64,000 bases of DNA from Pseudomonas mendocina (GCA_037482215.1 CP148074.1:4340001-4404000); one strand, 5' to 3'. Counted from the first letter of the stretch, positions 12,701 through 19,626 are shown. The notes: a model not told the origin generated them from the sequence alone. Made by a program: numbers and translations.

Positions 12701-13208
12701 GGTTACCGTTTTCAACAATTGGTTTACCCGTAGTCAGCGTCGCTCTGGGGGTGTTGATAAAGCCACAACCGTTACAGGTAATACCGTGCGGGTTTGCCAC
12801 AATGACATGAGCCGATTTACCGGCAACTTCGGTATAGCCCAGCATCTGGCTCGCACGCGGACCTGTCACTTCATTGAGGATAACGCCCGCTGCCCGCCCA
12901 TTCAGGGCACCGTTACCAACGATAATGCCCCCAAGCTGAGTCGACTGAGTCCGTTCAGTCGAGTTGTTCAGGATCAGCCCCTGTTTACCGACGTTGTAGT
13001 CCGTAAAGCTGTTATGAGACAGGCCGCTGCCGTTAGGCGCCGCAATATTGATGATGGGTACGCCATTGCCAGCCTGCCCCAGCGTTGTATTGCCCGCAGC
13101 TTTGGCATCTACAACAACTTGTGCTGTTGCAGACATCAACGGATTGAGAAAAATAACCCCGATCAGAACACAAGCTATGTTCTGAAAAAATGGCGCTCTA
13201 ACATCCAT
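795..13208 (-). CDS. cdiA: CdiA-type filamentous haemagglutinin / contact-dependent inhibition toxin
   Basis: This is a 4137-residue TpsA exoprotein exported by the neighbouring CdiB. In order: a signal peptide (about 1-30, hydrophobic IACVLIGVIFLNPLMSATAQ); a TPS secretion domain (to about 280) with the diagnostic NPHGITCNGCGFINTPR; a very long FHA beta-helix (about 300-2600) of LDNxxGxLxSxxxLxLxA-like repeats; a middle domain with MRCYDCGG near 2634; a second FHA region (about 3140-3560, GRDxxIxAGRDI repeats); a hydrophobic pretoxin segment near 3605-3640 (GGPAMIVIAIIVTYLTWGAG); a YNYLEH motif near 3867; and a variable tail. The last 85 or so residues (ALQKHGSREGSAFP ... APDGRGLRYDASGKFIGLLE) look like a toxin domain seen at the ends of other CdiA/Rhs proteins. 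I suspect a BECR-type RNase but am not sure. GGAG precedes the ATG by 7 bases. Confidence 0.93.
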   Translation of the reverse strand: MDVRAPFFQNIACVLIGVIFLNPLMSATAQVVVDAKAAGNTTLGQAGNGVPIINIAAPNGSGLSHNSFTDYNVGKQGLILNNSTERTQSTQLGGIIVGNGALNGRAAGVILNEVTGPRASQMLGYTEVAGKSAHVIVANPHGITCNGCGFINTPRATLTTGKPIVENGNLSRYQVDGGQVVVEGAGIDASNLDSFELIARSATINAQINANKLAIIAGANDVDAKTLAATPRAANPADAPQLAIDSSALGGMYAGAIRLVGTEKGVGVKLAGNMAASAGDIQIDAGGKLSLAQASTQSNLLASAQSVELTGNTYAAGRVQIKSEKGLDNQKSLAARNQINLQATQISNAGIIEAGVESNLSRNAQGDVTLAGQTIRNGGSVIASRDLQINAGGQLNNQAGGLKGTETRINAGQLNNRNGLIQAERELAVEAKQAIDNQKGALSGADIKVSTAQLDNRAAKVTARNELKLSADQSLDNQGGSLKGASARISAGAINNRSGEIVSEQHFQLTSASLDNSQKGVLSSKQNLTLNVLGAINNSQSGSLVSQGSQHIDAGSINNSRDGLISSQAELTLQAGQIDNRAGGISAGKNLTITSTALDNSDKGRVNSKGNTQLALETLSNTSAGSIVSDGTLKLKAGDVNNTKGQIAAQGDLTAEVAGGVIQQGGKLLSEGALLLKADQIDSRGAEIVANQGIQVQARAIDNRGGVLSSQGAVQLKLAEQLDNQGGKVIGDSGLSLTVARLLNQAKGVLAGRDGLTLVADSLNNSQGGLINSKSRIDVTLSGDLDNQQEGSLVSSGAITVKTARLGNQAGVISSAGTLTLQSLGAVNNQSGALKGGKVQVDATDIDNRDGEILSDSQLHLTGNGLDNHDDGLLLSQAELSLQFDKIDNRTGAIGAGATLDIAAATFDNSDEGQVSGKGNAQLTLGALRNTASGSIVSDGKLTLKADAVNNSQGQIAAQGDLTAEIAKGLTQQGGKLLSQGGLQLKADHIDNQNAQIAANKSIQTQSRSFDNRGGELSSKGAVLLNASELLNNQSGQIIGDNGLTLTVARLLNQAKGVLAGRDGVTLVADSLNNSDGGLLNSKQRIDISLTGELDNQRQGLLSAGSISVKTARLENQAGVLSSVGELVLQTQGAVNNQSGTLQGLKTQVIAGGIDNRSGEILADGHLQVDSGSLDNSQDGLLLSKGTLTANITGHLNNSQSGSIASQGSQRLDTASLDNSADGLLSSQSELNLNAGQIDNRSGAVSAVTVLNIASTTLDNADKGKIVSKGEALISLKTLSNTAAGSIVADGKLALKADEVNNSQGQIAAQGDLTAEVEKSLIQQGGSLLSQGALLLKADLVDNQNAEISANQGIQVSSRLFDNRGGELSSKGTVRLSAAEQLNNQGGSVIGDSGLTLTVARLLNQTKGVLAGRDGLSLKGDSLVNTDGGLLSSAKQIDVVLSGGLENQRNGLLTSEGGITVDAASINNQTGSFSGAGNLTLNSQGALNNQSGKLLADGQLNLQGSQLDNSHSGLISAKGVVTVNTGELNNSQQGSVTSNADITLKAGNADNSQKGRIAAKGAIDANFTSLSQQAEGMLTSETSITLDLNNGVLTNRERGLIATPGTLLLRQIASVDNSLGGELSSQKAFTLQTSELSNQGGRLISGETLLVRIARVLDNSLKGVLSAGADLTVVADSLNNSDGGTLVSRGDTNLELKGIFNNQNQGNVVAGTELKASSGTLQNNNQGLISAKADLEINTGTLDNRSGGQLISQAGMNITSADLDNRSGALSSKQNLTVSADNLNNSALVNGQPAGLITSEGALTITAKQLNSSDGGELSSKGDLQLLVEQLIQRQGRLITEKGLSLDLQGGDLDNSAGLISVRGPLSIENLRVLNNSKKGEISSQQSFSLLAKSIDNSQQGRIISSEHLQLNVDDLDNSGQGLLSGWQGLSVKGTSLNNSASGTLSSKEGALDIKLAGALDNSNQGAMVSLGKQTLAAASLNNANGIVSTEGDIDLNIVGKLNNTQNGLISAKKTLELNQKTAQIENQNGQINAQRIQLQAQSLNNSAGLLSSQSTLDLNLQGSLTNIQNGQLASAGNLLLVANNVDNSAGQLISKGLLTLTANSLNNSQKGTLASQGNLLLRLNKGTLQNQRDGLIYSKAGSLDVQAGSLNNQAGTLLSQGDSLVRLTGAINNQGGRVESQTGKLDLESTSFDNSNAGVLSSSKGLLKLVTGLFNNNAGTAQAKSLEVQATGGVRNHKGFISALAGEARVNTTDFDNQGGGLYASGLLSVAGQQFLNQGAALGQGGKVGAGRIDFGLSGILNNQFGQLESESDLQLRASQINNVVGNLRALGTAGKTRLIASGGLNNAYGVVETANQDLDLQIGSFNNAGGRVLHTGTGTFGLGSALVTQAGGNLTSNGLLNIRAASWQNSSVLQAGKLVLDIGEFSQTGSGQLLARESITGTGNNWSNDGLLASDGSISINLSGKYSSAGRLTSLGSLTLNANVVDIANTASISGAGQTTVGGRSLLTNDGKLTSAGDMLVNAGTLNNYGTLGAAQQLRINAPNLRNQNGLIFSGTNMVLDVDRLTNFYADIYSLGDLRIGREGAIDGQASVENISATLESSGDLSIRTWALTNRSEKFAAERKPASGVITMRCYDCGGDNYNVDFTLKETYKNTITEDSPSAFISAGRDFIFEGGGLTNQRSSITAARNITANAFQFVNQGAVAGDVERVRVYNWQVTDGTVERFMGGDMAQYNQANDPKSSKYNPDALAPAPWKLASYGRLVSDVERVTPGSEGHYAVVQAGGNVTINATQSLENSVINESANYKGGASRVGNTNTSGTGKTFVVKLNPQLPPDLAQKQVNPLALPGFALPQGENGLFRLSGQGASSLNGRSSIAAVERGTVSGATVGINTSHELSKFKVESGSAVTVAAGPDTGANVRPKGDYTLPQDGPLSASTVAVGRGADIGANAGGNLLPQNPTLSGSAWQIVPENGRQHPINQDKGQLNVPVLVSAKNFLSTAMPAHSSKYLIETNPELTNLKQFLSSDYLLGGLGNNPDVAQKRLGDGLYEQRLIREAIVSRTGQRFLAGADSDEATFRYLMNNAIASKEKLNLSVGVSLSAEQIAALTHDIVWLEEQEVNGEKVLVPVLYLAQAEGRLAPNGALIQGRDLNLISGGELKNSGTLRASNNLNAVGNNISNSGLIEADNRLSLLASDTIRNSQGGVIAGRDVSLTALTGDIINERTVSRYETTTGNRQNVQDIADSAARIEAAERLTLVAGRDVGNVGSVLSSGSDMRITAGRDVAITSAETTEQQSIGKNNREERIRQIGSELQSGRDIVIGAGRDIAVVASDITATRDIDFDAGRNTLLTSAANEEHSYSKRKKVTRQNDSVEQQSTEITAGGSVNIRTDENLILQASDIKAGEDAYLVAGESLALLSAEDYEYSLYQKKKKGSWGRKSFRRDEVTKVTNVGSEITTGGNLNLVSGGDQLYQAAKLDSGEDINITSGGAVTFEGVKDQSQESHNKSKNSWAWSSMKDKGRVDETLRQSQLTAQGEVLINAVGGLKIDVKQINQQTVSQSIDAMVKADPSLAWLKEAEARGDVDWRQVRELHDSWSKSHSGLGGPAMIVIAIIVTYLTWGAGSSMVGAAQGSWQAAAANTVASSVASNAATSTINNRGNLGAVVKDVTSTEAVRGYLVSGATAGLTTGLFDGMLQTKTNPLTGEVKVDLSSVEGIGRFAGNQLLQNGTSTVLDRALGGDSTVSNVLRASLASTFAAAGFNWAGDISAPNRWDLKNGSPAKIGLHAIVGGLAAEAAGGDFKTGALAAGANEALVDSLSDWYGKMDPEQKKSLLVMNSQVLGVLTATAQGGDEKDMQVGSWVAKNSTQYNYLEHPDVKSLDQDMASCTGVDAGKCQEQKWISGGYDAESQELFDVAMTTSGSMMAKYRRDQVAGSLDALMAMQCSTSTCEGYKATLVERALTSYVHLSDVIGEWAPSMDRFSLIAGGAVGGKSQSYVRPAGTPTPAGISQFEKAVEYWKGVGAKGRSLAGKTIDDLSSAGKVLDPADKSGQLSLAGRALQKHGSREGSAFPSVKGSPSEINAQGQKIADDILSNPASTITYKDTGRFGKVMDVVAPDGRGLRYDASGKFIGLLEPPKP
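8960..11010 (-). repeat. large segmental repeats inside the cdiA filament
   Basis: The block LTVARLLNQAKGVLAGRDGL recurs three times, at about 10950-11010, 10020-10080 and 8963-9028 (residues near 733, 1043 and 1393), with near-identical DNA over at least 60 bases. The flanking segments (IVSDGxLxLKAD, QGQIAAQGDLTAE, LLSQGALLLKAD, DNRGGELSSKG) recur in the same order, which defines super-units of about 310-350 residues. This indicates tandem duplication of beta-helix blocks. Confidence 0.8.
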
Positions 13209-13246
13209 GTTGAAACTCCATTGAATCTTTGTTGATTTTTATAAAG

Positions 13247-14941
13247 TCAGAAAAAAATGTCCGCACGGAAATACACAGGATGCTCCTGGCGCTCCAGCGC
13301 ATCAGGCCGCTCCAAGGAGCGGGCAAAAGTGGCCGAAACTGCCAAGTATTTGCCTCTGGCGCTTAGCTCGATTGCATTGCCGGAAAGCCTGCCTTTTTGC
13401 TCTGGGTTATAGCTGTCACCACTGATGACACCTACGTCATAAGCAAACGCGACACCGTATTCCTGCACAAAAGGCTGCAACAGCTCCCAGCTCACAGGCC
13501 TGCGCCAACGGATCTGATTACGCCAATAAGCCCCCGTATCGCCAGTCAACGACTGATCCTTGTAACCCCGGATCGAACTAAGCCCCCCCAGGCTGATACG
13601 CTGCGGGCTGAACAACACGTCCTCGCTACGCTGGCCATTGAGCAGACTGTCAAAAGAGAAGGTCTCACCCAACAATTGAAACGGCTGCAAGTAACTCAGC
13701 GTCAGTGTGTACTTGTTGTAACGAGCTACGGGTTCACCGCCTCTTGGATGCCCTTCGTTCTGGGCATCAAAAGCACCGATACCACGCTGCCAACCGATAT
13801 CAGCATTGATATAGGCATTGCCGATACGCCGACCATGGTTAATCCCCAATTGCGCCTCTGAAAGGCGCTGGCTGGAAGTACCAATACGGTTTCCGAGAAT
13901 AAAGTTGTTGGTGCGCACATGGCTTAAACCAAAGCTAACCCCTGTCTTACTAACACTGTCACGGTGCATAACCCGCTCAGCGCGCAGGGCGTGAGTACTG
14001 CTATCGCCATCCTGATCAAACGAGAACCCATTGCTTTGGGTCTTGGTTCGGTAATAGCTCTGGTTGTAACTGTAGGCGAACGTCCACCAGCCATAGGGAA
14101 TGCTGTAATACAGGCTCTGATTATCAGATTTGCGATAGCTGTCGCTGACGGCATCCCCGCCAGCTCTAAGGCTCAACTGATCGGCAATACCTAAGGGGCT
14201 GTCCCAGTCCAGACCAAGCCCCCACTGCTGCTCGCCAGTACTCAATTGCCCATCATTGTGTCTGGACACATTAACGCGCCAGGGTTTGCTGCGCTGGCCC
14301 TGTAACTGAACGACGCTGGCTCCCACTTCTTCACCTGGAACCAGATCGAGTTGGACTTGGCGCGAAGGTAGCCGGTTGATCTGCTCAACCAACTGCTCAA
14401 GCTCCCGAAGATTAAGCATATCGCCCGTTTTGCCGGGGAAGCCCATGGCTAACTCTTTGTCAGAGGCCAGCTCAGAACTGTTCAATCCATCAAGCCGCCC
14501 CTCAACAACCGTAACGTGCAAAACTCCACCAGCAAGATCTTGCTGTGGCAAGTATGCACGGGTAGTCACATACCCTCGGTTCAGATAATGATTGGTGATG
14601 TCTTTGAGCAGCTGGTTCAACTGACCAGCGCCAAGACATTTTCCTGTGTAGTCTTCAACGAGACGGGCCTTGTCTGTTGCGCTGAGCAGTGTGGCCCCAC
14701 TCAGTTCTATACTCTGGATGGTAAAGCAGCGATCAGACTGATCAGGCGTGGGGTCTGCTGATTGCTGAGGCGACGGCCCAGGCAACTGCCGTAGTTCCTC
14801 TAGCCGTTTTTGCTGCTCTTGTAAAAGGCGGTCCTGACGCTCACGAATGAGATCGATCTCACCGGGTGTCTGCCCTAAAGACACAGTCGAATAAAACGCG
14901 AATAGCAGCCCTAGCGCCGATAAATAAACAGCGACTCTCAT
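13247..14941 (-). CDS. cdiB: two-partner secretion outer-membrane transporter (CdiB, ShlB/FhaC/HecB family)
   Basis: This 564-residue TpsB protein exports CdiA across the outer membrane. After the signal peptide (MRVAVYLSALGLLFAFYSTV) comes a charged helix (DLIRERQDRLLQEQQKRLEE), like the H1 plug helix of FhaC. Two POTRA domains follow (first starting CFTIQSIELSGATLLS), then a 16-strand barrel. The L6 loop motif appears as SSIRGYKDQSLTGDTGAYWR, and the protein ends in FF as many outer-membrane barrels do. The start at 14941 is preferred because AAAGGA lies 9 bases upstream and it begins the signal peptide. An in-frame ATG at 14998 has no good ribosome site. cdiA follows after 38 bases, so the two are cotranscribed. 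Confidence 0.93.
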   Translation of the reverse strand: MRVAVYLSALGLLFAFYSTVSLGQTPGEIDLIRERQDRLLQEQQKRLEELRQLPGPSPQQSADPTPDQSDRCFTIQSIELSGATLLSATDKARLVEDYTGKCLGAGQLNQLLKDITNHYLNRGYVTTRAYLPQQDLAGGVLHVTVVEGRLDGLNSSELASDKELAMGFPGKTGDMLNLRELEQLVEQINRLPSRQVQLDLVPGEEVGASVVQLQGQRSKPWRVNVSRHNDGQLSTGEQQWGLGLDWDSPLGIADQLSLRAGGDAVSDSYRKSDNQSLYYSIPYGWWTFAYSYNQSYYRTKTQSNGFSFDQDGDSSTHALRAERVMHRDSVSKTGVSFGLSHVRTNNFILGNRIGTSSQRLSEAQLGINHGRRIGNAYINADIGWQRGIGAFDAQNEGHPRGGEPVARYNKYTLTLSYLQPFQLLGETFSFDSLLNGQRSEDVLFSPQRISLGGLSSIRGYKDQSLTGDTGAYWRNQIRWRRPVSWELLQPFVQEYGVAFAYDVGVISGDSYNPEQKGRLSGNAIELSARGKYLAVSATFARSLERPDALERQEHPVYFRADIFF

Positions 14942-15593
14942 TACTATCAGTCCTTTGATTAGGCGCACAGTCTCCGTGTGGCGGCCGAATGAGAACATGA
15001 CCGAATGGCCATTATCAAGGCTTCAAGGATTAATTAACAGAAATAGCACCAAGGTTCAAAGTTAAAGAAAGCAAACAATCATATCTTTATGAATATATAA
15101 GACCCTAAAAATCAATAACTTATCTGATAATTGTCTTCACGCAAAATGCTGGAGTCACTGCTTAATAAAGCATTCTTAGTATTGCATTTAAACCTAGCAA
15201 AATATAAATCAGGCAAGTTAAGGAATATCAAACATCCAGAATGGAATAGCTACTCTTACAAGCACGATGCAAGCGCCATAGTTGCAACAATTTATACAGT
15301 CAATTATTAGACTGCTCGATATCTGGTAGCTCATCTGCTGCTAGCACTGGAGCAGGTTGGGCTTCTATAGCCTTTCAAGCGCCCGAGCATATTGTTCACA
15401 GATGCCGATCACCCAAGCACAGCAGCCTGATCACGCTTAGCTAAGAAAGAAGAAAAAACCGATAACCCACCAGACTCCCAGCCAGCAGATAAGAATATTC
15501 CTGTCTTTGAACCAGAACTAACACCTAGGTATGTGTGTGACGCTTGGGCGCTGAACTACAGTTAAGGCATCCTCCACTGCTGAGACTACCGAA
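14942..15593. other. AT-rich intergenic region upstream of cdiB
   Basis: No convincing gene is visible in these 650 bases. Base composition is clearly richer in A+T than the flanking genes, especially 15020-15340, consistent with acquired DNA. It must hold the minus-strand promoter for cdiBA and the plus-strand promoter for the following lipoprotein, but I cannot assign either with confidence. Confidence 0.6.
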
Positions 15594-16247
15594 ATGACGC
15601 GCCTGCCTTTAGCCATTGTTTTATCGGTTTCACTGTTTCTTACCGGCTGCGCCAGCCAAACAACTACTCCTGACCAATACTCCGGTTTTCTCAGCGATTA
15701 CTCGCAACTGAAGCCTGCTCAGTCCGCCAGTGGTGTACCGGTGATGCGCTGGGTCGCGGCGGATTTTAAGCCGCAGAACTATCACTCGATTTACGTAGAA
15801 AAGCCGGTTTTCTATCCGGCGCCGAAGCCCAATGATCAGGTCAGCCAGCAAACGTTGGATGAGATAGCCGTATATTTGCAGCAGGCGATCCAGCGTGAAA
15901 TGTCTAGCTCAATGACAATCGCCCATCACCCGGATGCCAACAGCCTGATTCTGCGCACTGCCATTAGCGCGGTGGAACTCACTCCGGAAGGGTTGAAGGT
16001 GTATGAGGTGATTCCTATCGCATTGGTGGCCGCAGCCGCGAGTACCGCAGCAGGCACCCGTGATCTTGAAACGGATGTTTACGTTGAGGTCGAAGTTCTG
16101 GATGGTGCTAGCCGCAAACCGGTGACCCGCGTTGTACGCAAAGGTCACGGTCAGCAGCTGGAGAACAGTAGCACTCAGCTGTCTCTCAAAGACATCAAGC
16201 CGGTGCTGGATGAGTGGGCGAAGGACGTTCGTAACTTCAAGCCCTGA
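15594..16247 (+). CDS. DUF3313 family lipoprotein
   Basis: This is a 217-residue predicted lipoprotein. The signal peptide (MTRLPLAIVLSVSLFLTGC) ends in a lipobox with cysteine at position 19. The body has the DUF3313 pattern: a conserved PxxYxxIYVEKPVFYP region, then NSLILRTAISAVELTPEGLK, and an alanine-rich turn VAAAASTAAGTRDLETDVYV. Family members are small outer-membrane-anchored proteins of unknown function in pseudomonads and relatives. It stands alone between the CDI locus and a convergent cupin gene, so context gives no functional hint. Confidence 0.8.
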   Translation: MTRLPLAIVLSVSLFLTGCASQTTTPDQYSGFLSDYSQLKPAQSASGVPVMRWVAADFKPQNYHSIYVEKPVFYPAPKPNDQVSQQTLDEIAVYLQQAIQREMSSSMTIAHHPDANSLILRTAISAVELTPEGLKVYEVIPIALVAAAASTAAGTRDLETDVYVEVEVLDGASRKPVTRVVRKGHGQQLENSSTQLSLKDIKPVLDEWAKDVRNFKP

Positions 16248-16260
16248 TCATTGGACCGAA

Positions 16261-16602
16261 TCAGGCAAATACGAAGTATTTGCGTACGGTTTCCACCACT
16301 TCCCAGGTGCCCTTCATGCCGGGTTCGACGATAAAAATATCGCCCGCCCGCAAGTGAATGGGCTCCTGGCCTTCTGGCGTGATGATGCAGTAGCCCTCCT
16401 GAAAGTGGCAGTACTCCCACTTCTCGTAAGCGACCTGCCACTTGCCGGGCGTGCAGATCCAGGTACCCATGATCTTGCTGCCATCTTCGGAAGTGTAAGC
16501 ATTCAGGTTGACGGTGTGAGGCTCGCCGTCGATTCGAGTCCACTTGCAGGCATCAAGTACGGGAACAGGGGTAGTGTCACGCAGGACGGTTATCGGTTTC
16601 AC
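16261..16602 (-). CDS. small single-domain cupin (DUF861 / Cupin_3)
   Basis: This 113-residue protein is essentially one cupin barrel. It shows the DUF861 pattern with GTWICTPGKWQVAYEKWEYC in the first strand set, HFQEGYCIITPEGQEPIHLR, then AGDIFIVEPGMKGTWEVVET. Relatives include ureidoglycine aminohydrolase-like cupins, but many members have no known substrate. The usual metal-binding histidine positions are partly replaced (E and C around the WEYCHFQEG stretch), so metal binding is uncertain. It lies convergent with the lipoprotein gene, 13 bases apart. Confidence 0.8.
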   Translation of the reverse strand: MKPITVLRDTTPVPVLDACKWTRIDGEPHTVNLNAYTSEDGSKIMGTWICTPGKWQVAYEKWEYCHFQEGYCIITPEGQEPIHLRAGDIFIVEPGMKGTWEVVETVRKYFVFA

Positions 16603-16792
16603 AGGTCGCTCCAGATAATGGGTCAGTAGTCCCCAAGCCTATGGCTGCAGGCGGTCTCAGACTGTTCTGATCTCGACCTCAATCTGCTTTATTCCGCACC
16701 CGCCAAATCAACCGACCGAATAATGCATATTCACTAAAATCCCAGGCGGGACTCTGGGCGCTTAGTAGAAGAGCGATGTAAGCTGTCCGCCC

Positions 16793-17923
16793 ATGACAAC
16801 TCCCTACATCACCGTTCCGTCACCGACAGATGAGACCGCCAGCTTACTGATTGGCGGTGACTGGACGCTCGCTCACTATGCGACCTTAGAGCCGCTGGTA
16901 CACGGCCAGCGCCAGCACGTGAGCGCCAATATTGCCGTTGACCTGAGCCAGTTGGGTGCTCTAGACACTGCTGGGGCTGCGCTGTTAGTTGAGTTACTCG
17001 GCAGTCAGCGTTTAGCAGAAGTGGCCTCAACAGGCCTAAGCAAAGAGCGCCGTGGTTTGCTGATGGCAGTGGGTACGGCCATGGCGGATAAGTGTGATAC
17101 CCCGCCTGCCAGACCGGTTCCGCTGTGGCGTGAGCTGCTCGGGCAGATCGGCCGCGGCGTTGAGGATCTGTGGCAGCAAGCCGTTGCCCTGACCGGCTTT
17201 ATCGGTATGACGCTGGCCGCGATGCTCGCCATTATCCTGAAGCCCCAACGCTGGCGCATGACTTCACTGGTTGCCCACCTCCAGCAGAGTGGGCTCAATG
17301 CCGTGCCGATCGTGGCACTGCTGACGTTTCTGGTTGGGGCTGTGGTGGCTTTTCTCGGTGCCACCGTGCTGGCGGACTTTGGCGCCAGTATTTACACAGT
17401 AGACCTGGTTGCCTTCTCGTTTCTAAGGGAGTTTGGCGTACTGCTGACTGCCATCCTCATGGCGGGCCGAACAGCCAGTGCCTTTACCGCCCAAATCGGC
17501 TCAATGAAAGCCAACGAGGAAATTGATGCCATTCGTACACTCGGCCTCAATCCGATGGAATTGCTGGTGTTGCCACGTGTGTTCGCCCTGCTGATTGCCC
17601 TGCCGATTCTGACTTTTATCGCCATGCTCAGCGGCCTGCTCGGTGGTGCGGTGGTCAGCGCACTGAGCCTGGATATTTCCCCGACGCTGTACCTGAGCAT
17701 GCTCAAAGAGGACATCGAGCTGCGACACTTCTTTGTCGGCCTCGGCAAGGCTCCGCTGTTCGCCTTTCTGATCGCGGTGATTGGCTGCCTTGAGGGCTTC
17801 AAGGTGACCGGCAGCGCACAGTCGGTGGGCGAGCGAACCACCAGCAGCGTGGTGCAGTCAATTTTCGTGGTCATCCTGTTGGATGCCCTTGCCGCACTGT
17901 TCCTGATGGAGATGGGCTGGTGA
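16793..17923 (+). CDS. MlaE-family ABC permease with N-terminal STAS domain
   Basis: This is a 376-residue inner-membrane permease of an MCE/Mla-type lipid transporter. Residues 1-95 form a STAS-like domain (SLLIGGDWTLAHYATLEPLV, then AVDLSQLGALDTAGAALLVE). The MlaE/DUF140 permease fold follows from about 130, with the typical RTASAFTAQIGSMKANEEID loop and EEIDAIRTLGLNPMELLVLP. The fusion supplies in one chain what MlaB provides separately in E. coli. It is the first gene of a tightly packed four-gene operon: its stop overlaps the GTG start of the ATPase. The probable role is phospholipid traffic between inner and outer membranes. Substrate and direction cannot be read from sequence. Confidence 0.9.
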   Translation: MTTPYITVPSPTDETASLLIGGDWTLAHYATLEPLVHGQRQHVSANIAVDLSQLGALDTAGAALLVELLGSQRLAEVASTGLSKERRGLLMAVGTAMADKCDTPPARPVPLWRELLGQIGRGVEDLWQQAVALTGFIGMTLAAMLAIILKPQRWRMTSLVAHLQQSGLNAVPIVALLTFLVGAVVAFLGATVLADFGASIYTVDLVAFSFLREFGVLLTAILMAGRTASAFTAQIGSMKANEEIDAIRTLGLNPMELLVLPRVFALLIALPILTFIAMLSGLLGGAVVSALSLDISPTLYLSMLKEDIELRHFFVGLGKAPLFAFLIAVIGCLEGFKVTGSAQSVGERTTSSVVQSIFVVILLDALAALFLMEMGW

Positions 17924-18708
17924 CGAAAGAGTCCATCATCGAAGTCCGTCATCTGGTTAATCGCTTTGGCAGCCAGACCGTGCACCAGAACCTCAACCTT
18001 GATCTGTATCGGGGTGAGATTCTCGGCGTGGTAGGCGGCTCAGGCACGGGTAAGTCAGTCCTTCTGCGTAGTATTCTGGGCTTGCGCCAAGCCAATGAGG
18101 GCACGGTCCATGTATTCGGTGAGGAGTTGCTGGCACTGCCAACCGAACGCCGCTCGGAATTAGAGAGACGCTTTGGCGTGCTGTATCAGCGCGGAGCCCT
18201 GTTCTCCTCACTAACGGTGACTGAAAATATCGCCTTACCTCTGATTGAACATGCAGGTCTGAGTCGCACCAGCGCTGAACGGCTGGCTCAGGTGAAGCTG
18301 GCCTTGGTCGGACTGCCGCTGGAGGCGGGCGATAAATACCCCACAGAACTGTCTGGCGGAATGGTCAAACGCGCCGCGTTGGCCCGCGCGTTGGCACTGG
18401 AGCCTGACATCCTGTTTCTGGACGAACCGACCGCAGGGCTGGACCCCATCAGCGCGGCAGCGTTTGATCAGTTGATTCTAACCCTACGCGATGCGCTGGG
18501 CTTAAGCGTGTTTCTGGTCACCCATGATCTGGACACGCTATACACCATCTGCGACCGGGTAGCGGTGCTGGCAGAAAAACACGTGCTGGTGGCTGACCGC
18601 CTGGATGTGGTCGCCGCGTATGACAACGCCTGGATTCATGATTATTTTCACGGCCCCCGCGGACGCGCCGCCGGACAAGCCGCCCGTGACATATCGAGGA
18701 GAAGTTGA
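17920..18708 (+). CDS. MlaF-type ABC transporter ATPase
   Basis: This 262-residue ATPase of the MCE transporter starts at a GTG that overlaps the permease stop (GTGA). Walker A is GGSGTGKS (about residues 39-46), the signature is LSGGMVKRAALARAL, and Walker B is ILFLDEPTAGLDPISAAAFD. The H-loop lies in FLVTHDLDTLYTICDRVAVL. The LSGGM(V/R)KR form of the signature is characteristic of the MlaF/Ttg2A group rather than general importers. The C-terminal tail (HGPRGRAAGQAARDISRRS) may contact its partner, as known for MlaF. It should form a dimer on the cytosolic face of the permease. Confidence 0.92.
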   Translation: MTKESIIEVRHLVNRFGSQTVHQNLNLDLYRGEILGVVGGSGTGKSVLLRSILGLRQANEGTVHVFGEELLALPTERRSELERRFGVLYQRGALFSSLTVTENIALPLIEHAGLSRTSAERLAQVKLALVGLPLEAGDKYPTELSGGMVKRAALARALALEPDILFLDEPTAGLDPISAAAFDQLILTLRDALGLSVFLVTHDLDTLYTICDRVAVLAEKHVLVADRLDVVAAYDNAWIHDYFHGPRGRAAGQAARDISRRS

Positions 18709-19626
18709 ATGGAGCCCCGTGCCCATCATGTACTGATCGGTTTGTTCACCCTCATCGCATTGGCAGCAGCCCTGGCCTTTGCCCTGTGGCTGAACCACTC
18801 CAGCTCCGATGAAGAGATGAACGACTATGTGGTGATCTTCAATGAAGCGGTGACAGGCCTGACGCCCGGCAGTGTTGTGCAATACAGCGGCATCAAAGTC
18901 GGCGATGTGCTGAGTCTGTCCCTGGATAAGGATGATCCGCGCAAAGTCCGCGCGCACATCCGTGTGACCGCCTCAACCCCGATTCGCCGTGACACCCGCG
19001 CGCGCCTTTCGATCACCAGCATTACCGGTGCAGCACTGATTCAACTGCATGGCGGTACACCGCACAGCCCCAAACTGAAAGGTGAAGATGGCAATCCTGG
19101 GGAGATCGTCGCTGACCCTTCGCCGTTGACGCGACTCATGTCCAACGGTGAGGACTTGGTGCTCAATGTCACCAGCTTGCTCAATCGCGCCAATGACCTG
19201 TTCTCCGACGCCAACATCGAGCACATCACCCACTCGCTGGAAAACATTGAGCAAACCACCGCGAGCATCGCCGGCCAGCGTGAAGAGCTGCGCACGGCTC
19301 TGCAACAGATGAGCAGCGCCAGCCGTGAGGCCGCCGAGCTGATGCGAAATGCTAACGCCCTGCTGAGTAATCAGGGCCGAGATGCGATGGATAATGCCCA
19401 ACGCACTCTGGCGTCACTGGAGCGCAGCAGTAGCGTGGTAGAGCAGCTGCTTAACGACAACCGCAACGCCATCAATGGGGGTATGCAAGGTATGAGCGAG
19501 CTTGGCCCAACAATCGCTGAACTGCGTAAAACCCTAAACAATCTGCAATCTTTTACCCGCCGCCTTGAAGAAGACCCAGCCGGTTATCTGCTACGCAATG
19601 ACAGCATTAAGGAGTTCCAGCCATGA
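18709..19626 (+). CDS. MlaD-family MCE substrate-binding protein
   Basis: This 305-residue protein has one N-terminal transmembrane anchor (VLIGLFTLIALAAALAFALW) and an MCE domain (about 38-115, with GLTPGSVVQYSGIKVGDVLS and ITSITGAALIQLHGG). A long helical, Q/E/N-rich region follows (about 160-295, e.g. SLENIEQTTASIAGQREELR) that probably forms a coiled-coil barrel reaching into the periplasm. It starts immediately after the ATPase stop. Similar single-MCE proteins bind lipids in a hexameric ring on the permease. The helical tail is longer than in E. coli MlaD and recalls the tunnel-forming MCE proteins. Confidence 0.9.
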   Translation: MEPRAHHVLIGLFTLIALAAALAFALWLNHSSSDEEMNDYVVIFNEAVTGLTPGSVVQYSGIKVGDVLSLSLDKDDPRKVRAHIRVTASTPIRRDTRARLSITSITGAALIQLHGGTPHSPKLKGEDGNPGEIVADPSPLTRLMSNGEDLVLNVTSLLNRANDLFSDANIEHITHSLENIEQTTASIAGQREELRTALQQMSSASREAAELMRNANALLSNQGRDAMDNAQRTLASLERSSSVVEQLLNDNRNAINGGMQGMSELGPTIAELRKTLNNLQSFTRRLEEDPAGYLLRNDSIKEFQP

